64,000 bases of DNA from Sacculina carcini (taxonomy: Eukaryota > Arthropoda > Thecostraca > Sacculinidae), in assembly GCA_916048095.2 (NCBI GenBank), contig OU696583.1, positions 4,638,750 to 4,702,749 on the forward strand, given 5' to 3'. The notes beneath the pieces are model-generated. The model searched no databases and had not been told where the DNA came from. It was given only the letters and a program-made list of their open reading frames with translations. Below are positions 33,601 to 46,910 of this stretch, in pieces (position 1 is the first letter of the stretch; each line of letters starts with the position of its first letter). The position numbers and the translations under genes are program-made.

Positions 33601-33760
33601 AAGTGTCATAATTTTTGCCAGTACACTATAGAACGTAAGCACAGTTTATTTGGAAAGTGTTTCAAATTGTGATATTGAATACATACCTTGCATTTACTTT
33701 TTTTGCCCAGCTATATTGAATAGTTATATAATATATTTTAAAGCATGCCTTTCATTATAC

Positions 33761-35030
33761 TCAATCAAGCAATACATTTAGAGCACACGTAAATGACACA
33801 CACGCAAAACGATAAAACTAGACAAAAAACCATAATGTACAGGGAAACAGTGCCGCAACAGCAATGTAAAAATGCGACAAGAAACAATGCAACAACCATA
33901 TAGAACAACGACAGGCATATGATAAACATCGCAAAACACAAAACTAGCAAAACAACAGCAAGCATGAATAAGCAAAATGATGAACATAAATCGACATGTT
34001 TTGACCAGGGATATGAGAAGAACTAAGGAAGAAAGTGAGCGGTATGAAGGAAGATACTATAATTTAGCGTACGGTGTTAATGTATGAGTGTTTGGATAGA
34101 AGGATATTGCAAATAAATGTTTACGTAGGAAGGAGGAGAAAGACGCGTAGGATGTGGACGAGAGAACATGTAATGGAAGCGAATTATAGAAACGGAGTGC
34201 AAAAAAATTAAAATGGTTTGACCGACCAAGATGATTTGTTCAGAGCTCTTGGGCAATTCAGATGCCGAAGGATTCTAGGAGAAAAATGAGATGAATGAGA
34301 GAGCAGGTTAACAAGGTATTAAGGCTGATCGATGCCGTTTAAGAGTTTAAATATGGTACAAGCAAATTTGTAATGCACATGTGGAATGATTGGCAGCCAA
34401 TGGAATTTGTAGAGATAATGAGAGGTGTGACGGCAAGGGACAGGAGAGAGCATAACTCTACAAGACTGATTCAAGACGAACTGCAAAATCCTCAAAAAAC
34501 AGCGGGAAGTATTAAAATACAAAGTGATACAATAATCAAATATGACAATAAAGCGTAGAATAAAGCGTGGAAATATGAGAGTTTTACAAATTTGATGGCT
34601 GAGATATGACGGATGAGATAAAGAGCACGGATGATTAGACGACAGGAGCGCGCAACAGAATGAATATTGTTTTCAAAAGTAAGACATGAATCCAGCACAA
34701 CACCCAAATCACGAACAGTGGATCGGACCAGAAAAGAAAGCAGAGGAGGGGACAGTCGAGGAGGATGCAACGACAGGAAATCAGTTTTAGATTTATTTAT
34801 TAAAAGACAACGAGATGCAGCCCATGATACAATCTCAGACAACATAGCATTGATGAAAGAATGATCTGAAGATGTGAGTGGACATATTCGCTGTATGTCA
34901 TCAGCATATAAATGAAATGACACAGGATAACGTTTTAATATGGGGCGCAATGAGGAGATATACTCATACTATATTAATTATCAATACTATAATCATTATA
35001 CTATATTAATTAATATTTCATTTAATTAAT
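33761..35030 (-). pseudogene. L2-type LINE relic inserted in TIR element copy 1
   Basis: Flanked by ATTATAC on both sides (33754-33760, 35031-35037), and absent from copy 2. Minus strand: FHLYADDIQRICPL (catalytic YADD at about 34905), LSPPLLSFLVRSTVRDLGVV, NQSCRVMLSPVPCRHTSHY, WLPIIPHVH, then the final CPRAL..SSW block near 34230. The tail ends TTGCTTGATTGA. The endonuclease and the first RT motifs are missing, so it is 5'-truncated, with several frameshifts and stops. It is homologous along its length to ORF2 of the 1.7-kb element but clearly older. Confidence 0.85.
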
Positions 35031-35209
35031 ATTATACACTACAACGTCAATGCTGTGATGACAAAATTGTTTGATTTCCAATATGTTTATTGCAGCAAAA
35101 CTAGAGCATTGAGAAAAAACTAACATCAGACATGAAATCAGCGTAAAAAATGTACAATATGACTGTTTAATATAAATGCCGCAATAATTGTTCTCCTGTG
35201 ATATGATTA

Positions 35210-36560
35210 TCAAAAAATAGATACAGGGTGGAAATGAAGAGTGCAAACGCTATAAATTACATGACTGCAATACTCATATACCTTGAGTATCAAGAGACAC
35301 AGACAGAAAAGTCAATAGCAATAAAAAAGAAAACACCAGGAACGACGAAGGGGAAGGCGAATAGCGAAGACAACAGAGAGAACGAGAAATACTTACTAAT
35401 GAAATAGCGCAACAATAGTGCATGTTTGCATCAACACAATGCAATTACAAATGGAAAAAATGCTTACTTCAATGGAGGTTGGAGTGGATGGTTGGTCGTC
35501 CATGTGGTTTTTCTTGTTCATCTCGCAATGAATTACACAATTGACAGATAATTGCCGCTTCAAACTGCCACAGATTGTTAGTGTGTACGGTCAGGCCGCA
35601 AATGGTGGACCAAGCCAAAAAAACGCCACCGCTTGAATATGCTCACCTACGACTAAGCCCGAGTAAGTCTGACAATGCGCATTATGGCTCGATGCGGTCT
35701 GCACCAAGGCGTGCCCATCGTACTCAGCTATCGACCAATCATTACCTGCCAAAACTGTTGCGCTGCAAGCAATATGTCCCTATGCAATGCTGCATAGGGT
35801 GCTATGCTGCAAAGCCACGTGAGCGAAAAGCTGAGTAACGTGTGTTGAATGCAAAATATTCTCACTATGGGGCCCACAAGGGCCCCGCGTTGAGTATGCG
35901 TTGGTTGATGTGCCTACATTAAAACTTAGTATTGCATGTCACAATGTATTCTGTTGGGATATTTTCAAGAATTGTTTTCTTGATTTCGAGTTAGACTTGG
36001 AACCAATTAAAAATGTTCTAAGTTAAACTTGTTTTCATATAGCCAGCTGTTAAAAACTATCTTTGAATCTGATACTTGTGCTAAACTGGGCAGTGTAGCT
36101 TATTGATAAAGTTTGAGAAAAATTCTATCTGCAAGGATTAATAAATTACAAATTAAAATTATTTGTCGCTACTTAATTATTTAGTCTTTTATTAAATACT
36201 AAGATATATGGGAGATACATGTAGCTTTTGCTTTTTAAAGCCATGCATATACTTAAGAGCTGCCCAATATTCAGCACATTCAAACGCGTAAGTTTGAGCA
36301 TCAAATAATTGAATCAAGTAAATACTAATTTAGTTCACCAAAATCGTCCAATAAAATTCCGCCAATGTAGACCATTCATGGTTCGATGTGACACTGTGTG
36401 TGTGCGTGTGTGTGTTGTGGCGTGGTTTGTATATTATATTTGCTATATAAATGTGTACATATTTTAATGTGTATGCGTGCGCGCATGCGTCTATATGTAT
36501 GTGCCGCATGTGTTTGTATGTTTGTGTGACATGCCTTCTAGAATGTTCGTTGTAGGTTAA
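35210..36560. other. No recognisable gene
   Basis: Unique sequence with a GT/TG-rich stretch at 36390-36540. An open frame at 35575-35838 has no signature. Its GC is higher than the flanks, which may mark old exon or LTR material. Confidence 0.4.
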
Positions 36561-36619
36561 GTGTCGAGTGTCTGCGTGCGACATAGCTTTCGAGTGTGCG
36601 TGTTAGCTTGCGAAAATAG

Positions 36620-36720
36620 TTCAGCCAATCACAGTAACCTACGTGCTCGCGTGATAGCGGCCAATCGGGTGGTTACATTTGTCTTTTGCTATTGCCTGGC
36701 CAATTGTGTTCCAATGTTCA
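36620..36720. promoter_or_regulatory. Cluster of CCAAT boxes in a GC-richer island
   Basis: CCAAT occurs at 36624, 36661, 36700 and 36711 in the same orientation within 92 bp, in a locally CpG-containing segment (36560-36980). NF-Y-type promoters look like this. The next coding material downstream is a truncated LINE, so the promoter's gene is not visible. Confidence 0.4.
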
Positions 36721-37137
36721 TACGCGGTCAGGTCGATGCACACGCACGGCCAACTTGATTTAAGTCCCGTCGCCTCGGTGCACGGGCTGTTGGACTGGGA
36801 CTTTGGCAATATCGTGACTGACAGGGCTACTCTTTGTGTCTCGCTCGCCTTGTGTCATTTCGACCCGAGCATCGTCCGACACATTGTGTTGGATAACGTG
36901 CTTGTTGGATAACGTGCGATCGCCGCGCATTGGCCTAGGCTATTACTTGTATTATTTGGAACGGTGCAGTAGCTGTTTCAATGGAGGACTCGCTACACCA
37001 CTGTTACGAAATTATGTGCCGCGGCCTTCGTGCCGAGGTTTTGCTGGCCTCCAGCCTTATGATATTCAATGTACTATTGTTACTGTGTATTTATAATATA
37101 TCTGATGTGCTACACCGCTCTTTGTTATGTGCGCGCT

Positions 37138-38410
37138 CGAAAAAGTTTATTAAGGACCAGTGGGTAAAACATCTGGAGAGAAAAAAGGTTTTGTCAAATG
37201 CAGAAAATGGATTTAGACAATCAATATCATGTGTGTCGAGTCTTTCATGCTTTTACAACAAAATTACTGATGCTACACATGAGAGGGACAAGTGGGTGGA
37301 CTGCATATACTTGGACTTGTGCAAAGCTTTCGACAAGATCCCATTCAGGAGGCTTCTGCGTAAACTGGAGTATTGTGGAGGAATACAAGGATCACTATTG
37401 AAATGGATGAAAATGACTTGACTGATAGAAAAATGAGTACAACTATGAGGGGAGTGGCTTCTTCGTGGGAGCAGTTGAAAAGTGGGGTGCCACAAGGGTC
37501 TGTGCTCGGACCAATAATGTTTCTATTATATATCAATGATATAGCAAACGGTCTGGACACCACCGTTCACCTTTTTGCCGACGATGTCAAATTGATGAGA
37601 GTTATAACGAGTATGAGAGTCTGTGAACAATTGCGACGTGACATCGACAAAAATCACGAATGGTGTCAAAATGGTTAATGAGCCTCAAGGAAACAAAGTG
37701 TCATGTCATGAAATTTGGCAAAAGCGGGAACCATCTTCAACCATCCAGTGTATAGTCCACAGATGGTTTACTATACACTGGATTGGGATGCGTCACTCTG
37801 AAAGAGGCGGACAAGGAGCGAGACCTTGGCGTGATTATTCAGAATGACCTGTCCCCGCAGGCGCACATTGATGACCTTTTCGCCAAATCGTATGCACTTA
37901 TTCAAAAAACGAAAGGATTATTTAGCTACATCGATGAGAATATGTTCAGGAAAATCATGATAGCTCTAATAAGGCCAACATTCAAATACGCAGCTGTAGC
38001 TTGGTCTCCACACAAGGTGAAACATATAAGGAAACTAGGAAAAATTCAGATACTGGCCACGAATTTAGTACCAAACTTGAAAAACATGTTTTACGAGGAA
38101 AGATTGAGGAAAATTGAATTACCGAGGCTTGATGAGAGGAGAAAATAAAGGTGATTAAATTAACATATATAGATGCATAAATGACACGGTCAACACAGAC
38201 GACACCGGCTTAGCTATTCAAAGGAAATTTGCGTAGAGGACACTGAGGAAAACACGTTGTCAAAAAGATTTAAAGAAGTATAGTTTCCCGTTTAGGAGCG
38301 TATATAAATGGAACCAATTAGACAACAAAATAGTTGAAGCTAGAAATTTAAGTTCCTTCAGAAATATGTTGGATAAATTATGGAAAAGAGACGGGACAGC
38401 ACGAGCCTAG
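37138..38410 (+). pseudogene. CR1-group LINE relic (RT to C-terminus)
   Basis: Starts inside the RT: GFRQSISCVSSLSCFYNKI, motif A IYLDLCKAFDKIP, a frame change, then SGVPQGSVLGPIMFLLYIND and FADDVKLM (catalytic FADD at about 37574). RDLGVIIQNDLSPQAHID, AAVAWSPHK and LRKIELPRLDERRK follow, with further pieces (FRSVYKWNQLDNKIVEA, SSFRNMLDKLW) to about 38405 after more stops. At least four frame breaks, no endonuclease and no clear tail repeat. A lineage separate from L2. Confidence 0.82.
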
Positions 38411-39379
38411 CTCATATCCTGTAGAACAACTAGGTGAGTACAACTATGTGAATGCAATCACTGACTTCTAATTCAACGACTAGTTCATCGCACGCATATC
38501 ATGTCTTGCCCGTAGAATTTAAGACAAAGTACACACATCTGTTAATACAGTGGCAACGTTATTGAGACGGACAACCTCTCACATTTAATTTCAATACTTC
38601 TTGTCTGCAATTCTCATATATGTAAATTGAATGTTATATGTGTAGTAATACATGCAAGCTGAATGCTTGCACTAATATGTACCAATTTTTAATTCTTTTT
38701 GAATTCAACATGTTTTTCGCTACAGCGAGCAAAATTATATTTCAATATCGGCTCGCATGTTTGTATATTTCATGTTATATTTTCTTGACGTGCAACTCCA
38801 TATAGGCTAAATTATGAAATATCACTTTGCAGTATTCATTTACTTTTGTGCTACTGGAACTGCACCGGCTGTGCACTAGTTTCAACCAGAGTTGACCTCT
38901 TTGTCAGTGAAACCAGCGTTGTCAAATTCTTGTCGTAGTCGCTCACATTGCCGTCACTCAACATTGATACTATAAAGTGAATTGTAAGCTGAAATTCCAC
39001 TGCTGTCAACGCATACATCAACGGTTTATGATACAATTTGTCACGAGAAATATTGGTGCGCTGCATGAAAATATCAAACATTAGGCAGCAAACATATTCA
39101 GCAGCGTTTTCATGACTGTTCTAATAGTATTATTTTTGCACGACAATTGTGTTCTTTATATTTAAGATGTTGACAATCAATCATGTTTTTAATCCTAACA
39201 TATGTTAATTTATCCCAGTTAAACCGTATCAGCAAATTGAGTGGTCACTTCATGATTGGTCTTATTATGTGCCGTATTCCTCCTCTTCTTCTCGTTCTCT
39301 TCCAGTTACCTACGTTTCCACGCTCAAAGTGATGTGGGACTATCTTTGCTCCGTTTTGCATGCGTTTTGCTTCGTGCGT
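38411..39379. other. No recognisable feature
   Basis: AT-rich unique sequence. The minus-strand frame at 38851-39081 shows no family signature. Confidence 0.45.
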
Positions 39380-39392
39380 TTATACATGCATG

Positions 39393-39501
39393 CGTGTGTG
39401 TGTGTGTGTGTGAAACGGAGAGAGGGGATTTGTTGTTGTGCTGGAGAATGCATTGCAGCACAGGAAGACAACACCATATGACGCACATTCTCAACACCTG
39501 T

Positions 39502-39537
<36 letters not shown>

Positions 39538-39728
39538 AGCGCGCGCACGTATACGTGAGATAAAAGAGCGGTGTGAGTGAGTATAGGTGTATGTATGCGC
39601 TTGAATCTGTGTGTGTGTATGTGTGTGTGTATGTGTGTGTATCTGTGTGAGTGAATGAGTGGGTGTGATTTGTGTACGCTGTAATATGGTGAGATAAGCC
39701 GAGTGTACAGTGGAATCTTGCAGAGTGC

Positions 39729-39806
<78 letters not shown>

Positions 39807-39870
39807 GTGCTCAAGAACGTTCACACAACCAAAACACACGCACACACACAGACACACATAGACAATTGAC
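39393..39870. repeat. Compound GT / AC / TA microsatellite cluster
   Basis: GT run at 39393-39413, AC run at 39507-39533, GT-rich words at 39608-39650, AC then an uninterrupted (TA)n of about 30 units at 39727-39806, then acacac words to 39860. Frames across it give Tyr-Ile and Cys-Val artefacts. Confidence 0.95.
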
Positions 39871-39943
39871 ATACATAAAAGGTGTGCGTGACAATGTAAC
39901 TTAAACAGTTGAAGCGTGTGTGAAAATAGAGCAAATATAAGCC

Positions 39944-40150
39944 ATGGTGGTAATAGTGGTGGTAACATTGATGGTAAAATGGGAGTGACAGTGGTGGTAA
40001 CAGTGATAGTAACAGTTGTGGTAAAATAGTATTTAATGATCGTAACGGTGGTTAAATCGACGGTGACAACACAGGCGGTAACATTGGCAATACAAGTGGT
40101 GATGATAGTGATGGTAACAAGGGTGACAACAACGGTATTGGTAACGTCGT
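39944..40150. repeat. Degenerate GGTAAC-type tandem repeat
   Basis: Words such as tggtggtaacagtgatagtaacagt recur about every 12 bp with substitutions. The period is a multiple of three but the frame contains stops, so no protein is inferred. Confidence 0.7.
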
Positions 40151-40436
40151 GTTAATATAAAACATCAATACAAATATGGCCCGGTTTAGAGATATTAGGT
40201 AAATTAAACATTTTTACGCATGTGTAAACAGGTGATTCGCTTTAAAATATATCTAAAATGGAAATACACGAGCTCAAATATGGTTTCTTAGCCAGTTGGC
40301 TAGCAGCGTGGTGATCATTGTCAGTATATATCCAGCACATGCTCAACTAAATAGCGTCACGTATGCTATAAGCCAAGCGACATTTTGAGAGTTTATTCAA
40401 AGCACTTGTCATAGATCATTGGTAACAACATATATT

Positions 40437-41095
40437 TGTTATAGCGCCGGAAAACACAAGCGCGAAAAACGAAAAACATCAAAGTGGTAGAACGACAATT
40501 TTGACGAATAAGTGTGAAATCAGCAGGTAAAACAGCGTGAACTCACACAAAAATATGGGTAAGATCAAAACAGCAAGAAAAATTTATCCAGCATAGAATA
40601 GCGAAAATGGGACAATACCATACAACAGAGTAAATTGACAAAAAGTAGAGCACAAGGACAAATATCACAATTCCAGGAATCAAATGGGATATTCACACAA
40701 CAATTAAACCGACTGAGAATTGAATTCCATAGAGAACATTCACAATATAAAAGAGAAAAACAAAAGGAGGCAGCAACCGTACCCAAGACAGGGAAAGGCA
40801 AGACAAAGAGGAGAATAAAAACAAACATGACATGGATAAATAGGTGAAACAATGTCATAGAGGCAAAAGAAGAGAGAGTGAGAGACAGGATTAAATGAAA
40901 TGTCAAAAAGGTAAAGGCGAAGCCGACAGCGAAAGGACCAAAATGTAGAGGCACGGATGCTATGAGAGGGAAGATAATCATACAAGCGTGGGCGTAAAAG
41001 AAGAGCGATATAGAGAACCAGGAAGATTTGTTAGATGCACGAGTACAAACGAGAGGAAGAAGAGTGTGAGTCAGTGGGAGTCAGAAGATTAGTAA
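40437..41095 (-). pseudogene. L2-type LINE 3' relic
   Basis: Minus strand: a decayed version of the last ORF2 block, with YDYLPSHSIRASTFWSF and RCRLRLYLFDIS near 40880-40985, aligned to the VYNDLP..LRKYLF end of the 1.7-kb element. A pyrimidine-rich 3' UTR follows, ending ggcgctataacaaatatatgttgtt. 5'-truncated and non-functional. Confidence 0.7.
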
Positions 41096-41843
41096 GTACG
41101 TAAAATGTGGGAATTTCGCACTGGTGGGATCGCCAAGTGGAGCATTAAGCGTCGGACGGAAGGACAAATTTGTGGTTCATCAATACGAATTCATTTGCTT
41201 TCGTTTCTAGTGACTTCCTGACGGATAATTTGTTGAAAAAATTCATGTATTGGATTTCTCAGTCTGTTGTAGAAAATGAAGTGCTGGCTCATGATAAATT
41301 GTTGAATCAGAGAAAGATTGGTGAATCAGATATAATATTTCAAACCACTGCTCTACGCATTTGATCTGTTGCATTTGCATAAACACACACTTAAAATGGT
41401 TGTGGTATCAAGGCTCCCAATCAGTGCTGTTTCACAAACAGTGCATTTTCATCGCACAAAACGACTCAAGCACGATCACTTCGCTGGCATTGTTCCAAGA
41501 ATTTCAAACACGCACACTCTGCAAAATACATGCCAGACTCGCAAATAGTTTTGTCCATTGTCGGCACGCATGCACGTGTACATGTGTGCGCGCGTTTGTG
41601 TACGGTTGGAAGTGATTGTGACTGTTCGTGACTTTTAGTCGTTTTTGCTGGGCGTTTCGCCCGCTGTAACCCAGTTACTGTTGGGACATTTGCGTTTGCA
41701 GCGTAAATATCAGCGTCGTACAGCAGCATGTGTGTGTATGGTTATGTGTGCATGTGTATGTGTGCATGTATGTGTCTTATCGTTCAATATAGACCAATTT
41801 ACGCAGCACTCACTCCAGCCAGCATAAACACGTGATTTGGACA

Positions 41844-41945
41844 CACACACACACTATAAAATATAATATATATGTGTGATATATATATGTTTGTGAAATA
41901 TATATGGTTGTGATGAAATATATAAAACACGCGGAGTTTTATATA
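41844..41945. repeat. AC and TATATG-type simple repeats
   Basis: A short AC run is followed by tandem atatatatgtttgtgaaat words, immediately upstream of the next LINE relic. Confidence 0.75.
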
Positions 41946-41949
41946 GAAT

Positions 41950-42450
41950 CAAACGGTTTCTCACTGATAAAGCTATGAGAAGCCTATATTTCACACTGGT
42001 ATATCCTGATCTAATCTACTGTGTCTCCATTTGGTCGATTACATGGCCCTCACTCGGTAGAAAAATCTCTCTGACTCAAAATCAAATAATTAGGTGTATA
42101 ATGGGTATGAAAAAAATTGAATCCACTAGAAGTATATATGCATCCACCCGAATATTATCATTTGATTACATTCGCAAATATTTTTCAAATATTCTGATTT
42201 ACTTCTCATTTGCTTCTCACATAACTCAATAAAAACCAATATTTTATCCGCAATGACAGCTACGATCGCATTATGAGAAGCAGTAATAATATCATACCTC
42301 CAAAATTTAGGACAACACTGTTTCAAAATTGTTTTTTCCACAAAGGACCTGAAGCCTGGGATGAACTCCCTCAAAACATAAAATTAATTAATGAAACAAG
42401 TACACTTACGGGATTCAAAATTGCTCTAAAAAGGCACTTATTAGCAGAAA
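41950..42450 (+). pseudogene. LINE ORF2 C-terminal relic
   Basis: YFTLVYPDLIYCVSIWSITW, then frame breaks, then PKFRTTLFQNCFFHKGPEAWDELPQNI and LTGFKIALKRHLL: the post-RT and C-terminal region of a CR1/Jockey-style ORF2. The same order is seen in the relics at 44.1-45.3 and 50.2-50.9 kb, so these three may be one family. The RT core is absent. Confidence 0.75.
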
Positions 42451-43794
42451 TGGTCTCATTCGTGTGTCGGATTTCAAAGCACTGTGTATTGCATATTGTA
42501 TGCTCTATGTACATTACATTCATCATATAAATGCAGTGTTTCATGCGTTGCTTTGGCATGCCCCTCATGTAATTTCCATTGTTGTATTCATGTTTGATTG
42601 ATTGTCATTATCCATTATTTCATTAATGCTTGATTGTCCATTGTAATGTGTTAACCCCATTGAACCATGCACAATCATATAGTCAAAATTATGTTCGTAT
42701 AATATTCGTCCAAGAGCTATGGCTCGACGAACTGGTGCCCATTGATATTTTTGTAGTGTCTTGTTAATTGCATGTTTTTGTTTGAGTGGCAATACACCTA
42801 AATTTACAATGTAAAAAAATTACACACACACACACCCACCCATATATACACAATAGTCTTCAAACTAAAGTTCAGCCTGCGATTGAAGACGGCACCAGTC
42901 TGGCATATTGTACACACTCTGGAGTGTGGAATTACTCGCCTACCGAAAAATATCCAAAGCACATTTCAACAGATATTTACTTGTATATTTCAAATATATC
43001 TTTCTAAATATTTTTCGCAAATATGATTCAATAAGGAGTTTTCACTAATTTGGTCTATCCATGTCGAATTTCTTTCGATCTGCATAAAATGCTTTATTTG
43101 CAGAGCAAAACATTTGACAACAAATATACATTACGGATTGTTTCACCTAAAAGCAAAAAGCAAATTACACAGGGGAACACATATTTTCGAATTTACTGCT
43201 AAGTAAGATTTTTTCACAAACTCTTACGTATTTTGGTATACTAAATCCAAATCTGAACTCGGTTTAGCCCTGCATGCTCGACCTTGAATGCAATTTTGAA
43301 TTTTCCATTCAGTGCAAACTCCCAGTTATTTCATTGTTGTCACATCGGTATATTACCCTCGATGCATATACTGGCTAACCAGCAGGTTCATCGCTGTTGA
43401 AATGTTTTAAAATATTGTTGTATGATCGTGTAAGGTGTAAGGTGATAGAGAGAGAGAGTAAGAGACTGTGTGCGAGTATGTGAACATGTTAGTGTGTTTA
43501 TGTTTGTGTGGGGCTTTGCCTCTACGATTGTGTGTTTGTAAATTGTACGCGTCCTGCGACGGTGTGCGTGTGTGTGCGTGTGAGTTCAAGTTCAAGTTCA
43601 AGTTCAAATTGTATTTTTTCCACAAGCAAAGAACAAATAGCATAACAACAATAAATAATAAAAGTGGATATAGAGTCTGCTGAGATATTGTCTCTTTTGC
43701 AGACTTATGTTATAATGATAATTTTGTTCCAACATAAAACATTGACAAGTGATTAAATAATGATTATATGATAAATTGATTAAACATTGATATA

Positions 43795-43797
43795 TAC

Positions 43798-43852
<55 letters not shown>
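43795..43852. repeat. (TA)n microsatellite
   Basis: Nearly pure TA run in the 3' UTR of the CR1-like LINE. Confidence 0.93.
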
Positions 43853-43854
<2 letters not shown>

Positions 43855-44126
43855 TTATTAAATAATGATATACATAATAATGTGGGATGTATGACACGTT
43901 ATATTATATAGATTTAATGACACAATATTACCAGATACACAATTCATAGTACTCTCACACACATATTGAGTGTGACAAAAAATTGACAATGACAATAATA
44001 ACGATGACAAAATTCAACACTGCACACGAGTCGAGAATATCTTAAAATCACATTTTAGGCATGACAGCATGCTATCATGCAGAGGTACAATATCATACGT
44101 CAGTGATCCGAACCGAGCAAGTATTT

Positions 44127-46910
44127 TCATATTTTGTACTTTAAAGAGCTAACTGTCATTGAGGAGGCCTGTGTTTTCAATGAATCGGGAACAGCATTCC
44201 ATGTTTCGGGTCCTAAATATAAGATAGAATTACGGAATAATTGAGTCCGGTAGTTCGGTACATGTAAAATTATGATATTTCTTCTAGTCAGTTGGGAGTG
44301 ATGCAGAACATGGAATATTACATTTTCATGCTTTAACGATCTGAATGTATCCATCAAAAGAAAATATATGTGAATGTGTCTTAACTTCAAGAGTTTCGCT
44401 TTTCTAAATATATCATATGCTGAGTCATATTATTTTTGAAGGACAATATTTTTAGAACACGTTTTTGTTGAACAAATAATTTGTCCAAAAAAGAAGGCAA
44501 AGTGCACCCCCAACAGATATGCAATATATAAGTTTTGAATAACATAGAGTGTAGTATATCGTCCGCATTGCTTCTGTACTGAGCTTATTACGAACCCTAT
44601 ACATATTGCCGGCAATGATTAATAAATTCTTGCATAGATTGTCGATATGAGCATTCCAGTGGATATATTCATCTATTAACACCCCCAAGAATTTCACTGT
44701 TTTTACTCGATGCACCACTTCTCCATTTAACATCACTGTGTCCAGGTGATGTGTGAGTGATCTGTTCTGAAATAGGATTATATTGGTTTTAGATGTATTT
44801 ATTTTCAGTTTATTTGCATTCATCCAAGAGTTCACGAGAACCAGTGCTTGTGTCATTCTAGAGTGAAGGCATTGTAAATCATCAGCGGGAATATGGATGC
44901 TCGTGTCGTCAGCGTACATTGTTAAGTTTGCTTCTTTTGCTACATTTGTTATATCATTTATGTATAGCAAAAATAAGATTGGCCCCAATATAGATCCCTG
45001 TGGTACTCCATGGTGAATGTATTTATATTGTGAAGGCGAATTGTTACAGACAACAAATTGTTTACGTCCGGAAAGATAACTTTCAAATAATTCATGAACG
45101 GGGCCTCTCAATCCAGCGTTTTTTAATTTAGCAAGTAAAATGCGATGGTTCAAGGGGTCAAATGCTTTGGAAATGTTTATAAAAATTGCAGACACATATC
45201 GCTTTTTATCCAATTGTTCATATATTGTCGAAACAAAATGTAGAAGAGCCGACTGGTTCATATATTTTTTATAAATCCAAATTATATGTGAGATATAATA
45301 CTTTTTGCTTCAATAAAATCAATGAGTCTGCATGCAATGGCCTTTTCATAGATTTTACTCATGGCTGGGAGTATGGATATCAAACTGTAATTATTGATGT
45401 CCGTCTTGGCGCCAGCTTTAAACAGAGGCAACGACTTGGAGATATTTAATTTAGTAGGAAGTATGCCTTTACGGAAGGATAAATTAATCAGGTACGTGAG
45501 AGGAGCGGATATGAAGTCTGCGGTCTTTTTAAGCATGAAAGCGGTTACTTCAACAAATCCTGCGAAATTCCATTTTATTGATAGTGTGTGCCTCTTAATT
45601 TCCTCTACACTACAGGGAAGTAAGTACACAGATGCGGCTGAAGACGCGTCCAAATATGTAGAAAATGCGGTGCCAGGGTCTTGATCATCATATCCAACAA
45701 TATTCGTAGTGACTGTTGAATTTGTTAGCAACTTCATGCCTTGCAATTGAGTCCAAATCAATTGACTTCTCGAGATATTTTTTCTGTATCCCAAGACTGC
45801 ATGTATTTTTTTCCTGGTTTCTTTTGGATTACCTTGTATGCCTTGGTTTAATATTGTTTGGTATAAAATGCATTTCTGGTATCTCTGAGTACTTGTGTCA
45901 GCGTATTTCTGAGCTTTTTTATCTTTCCTTATATGTAAGAGGCCATTTTCGTGATAGCCTTGCCAATCTATGTTTCTCTTTGATACTTTTAATGATTCCG
46001 GGTGTTAAATGTGGACATAAGCCTTTTCTTTCCGAAATATTTGAGTGGAAAAATATTTTCGAAATATTTCATGAATTTGTCAAAGAAAGTATTGAAAGCA
46101 GCATCAGGGCATTCACACTCGTAAACATCGTCCAGCTTTGATATGAAATATCATCTACAAATTATTCATGTTGTTAATATTGAAATCTTGTCTCAGGACA
46201 GTTTGGTCGTTATCCGCATGAATAGAGTTTTCTCTAAAATTCGAAACTATTGGAAAATGATCGGATATATCGGATTGTATGATATAGTTGGAGGTGCTCT
46301 TCTCTATATTATTGGTCCATATGTGATCGATGAGTGCAGCCGAGTTCTTTGATATTCTGGTGGACTTGGTAGTCACTGGCCATAAGGAAAAGGTTAACAT
46401 TAAGTTTGTAAAATCTTTGAATCGATTGTTTCGTATAAGAAGGTTTATGTTCCAATATACTAACAGAAAAATGGCCTTATAAGATTTTCTAGAGACTTCG
46501 TTGAGTATATCATTGATTCTTTCAAGAAATTGATTAAAATTCCCGTTCGGCGGCCTATATATTGAAGCAAAAAATATTTGATCTTACCTCGCTCAATTTC
46601 TACACTTACACATTCAAATTCAGGTTCACTCAGACACAATTCGTGTAACTGGGTGGATTTATGTTTGTCATGCACATACATGGCTACTCCACCACCTTTT
46701 TCTATTTCTGTGAGCCCCGTGCATTGTGTAGTTGGGAATTGTATATATCTGCGCTATGTCTTTGTCAAGTCTCGTTTCAGCGAATCCCATTACATCAAAT
46801 TTATGCTCACTGACAGATATAACTTTGTCTAGGTAGTCATACAAATTAGAGGGAATGCTCACTATATTCAATGCAACGATCAAGAAGGTGGATACGTCAT
46901 AGGTCGACAA
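44127..46910 (-). pseudogene. CR1-like ORF2: endonuclease plus reverse transcriptase, decayed
   Basis: Reading down the minus strand. Endonuclease: ALNIVSIPSNLYDYLDKVI, VMGFAETRLD (Glu intact, about 46780), AMYVHDKHKST, LIDHIWTNN and SDISDHFPIVSNF (SDH, about 46270). RT: KSLPLFKAGAKTDINNYSLIS (about 45400), INISKAFDPLNHRILL with Asp of motif A lost (INISKAFD), GVPQGSILGPILFLLYIND (about 44980) and MYADDTSIHI (YADD, 44920). FLGVLIDEYIHW and YLGPETWNAVP follow near the end. At least four frame breaks. The 270-codon RT core is still open, so the element is fairly young. Confidence 0.85.

Larger units (their letters stand above)
31785..35200. mobile_element. TIR DNA transposon of unassigned class, copy 1
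   Basis: Ends CATAGGGGAACA and (inverted) ..TTGTTCTCCTGTG. It shares its whole length, apart from insertions, with copy 2 at 43168-48546: the same left part, the same decayed ORF, the same SINE and the same right part. Flanking triplets are TTA and ATA. Insertions private to this copy are the solo LTR (33244-33600) and the L2 relic (33761-35030). Confidence 0.75.

Noticed and set aside
36981..37140. N-terminal extension of the 37-kb LINE ORF
   Set aside because: The frame is open upstream of the RT, but its sequence (about 50 residues) matches no LINE domain. The relic most likely begins near 37138.
40565..40981. 138-codon hydrophobic membrane-protein-like ORF
   Set aside because: An off-frame reading of the pyrimidine-rich L2 3' relic. 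The neighbouring frame contains the recognisable YDYLP..LRLYLF block.
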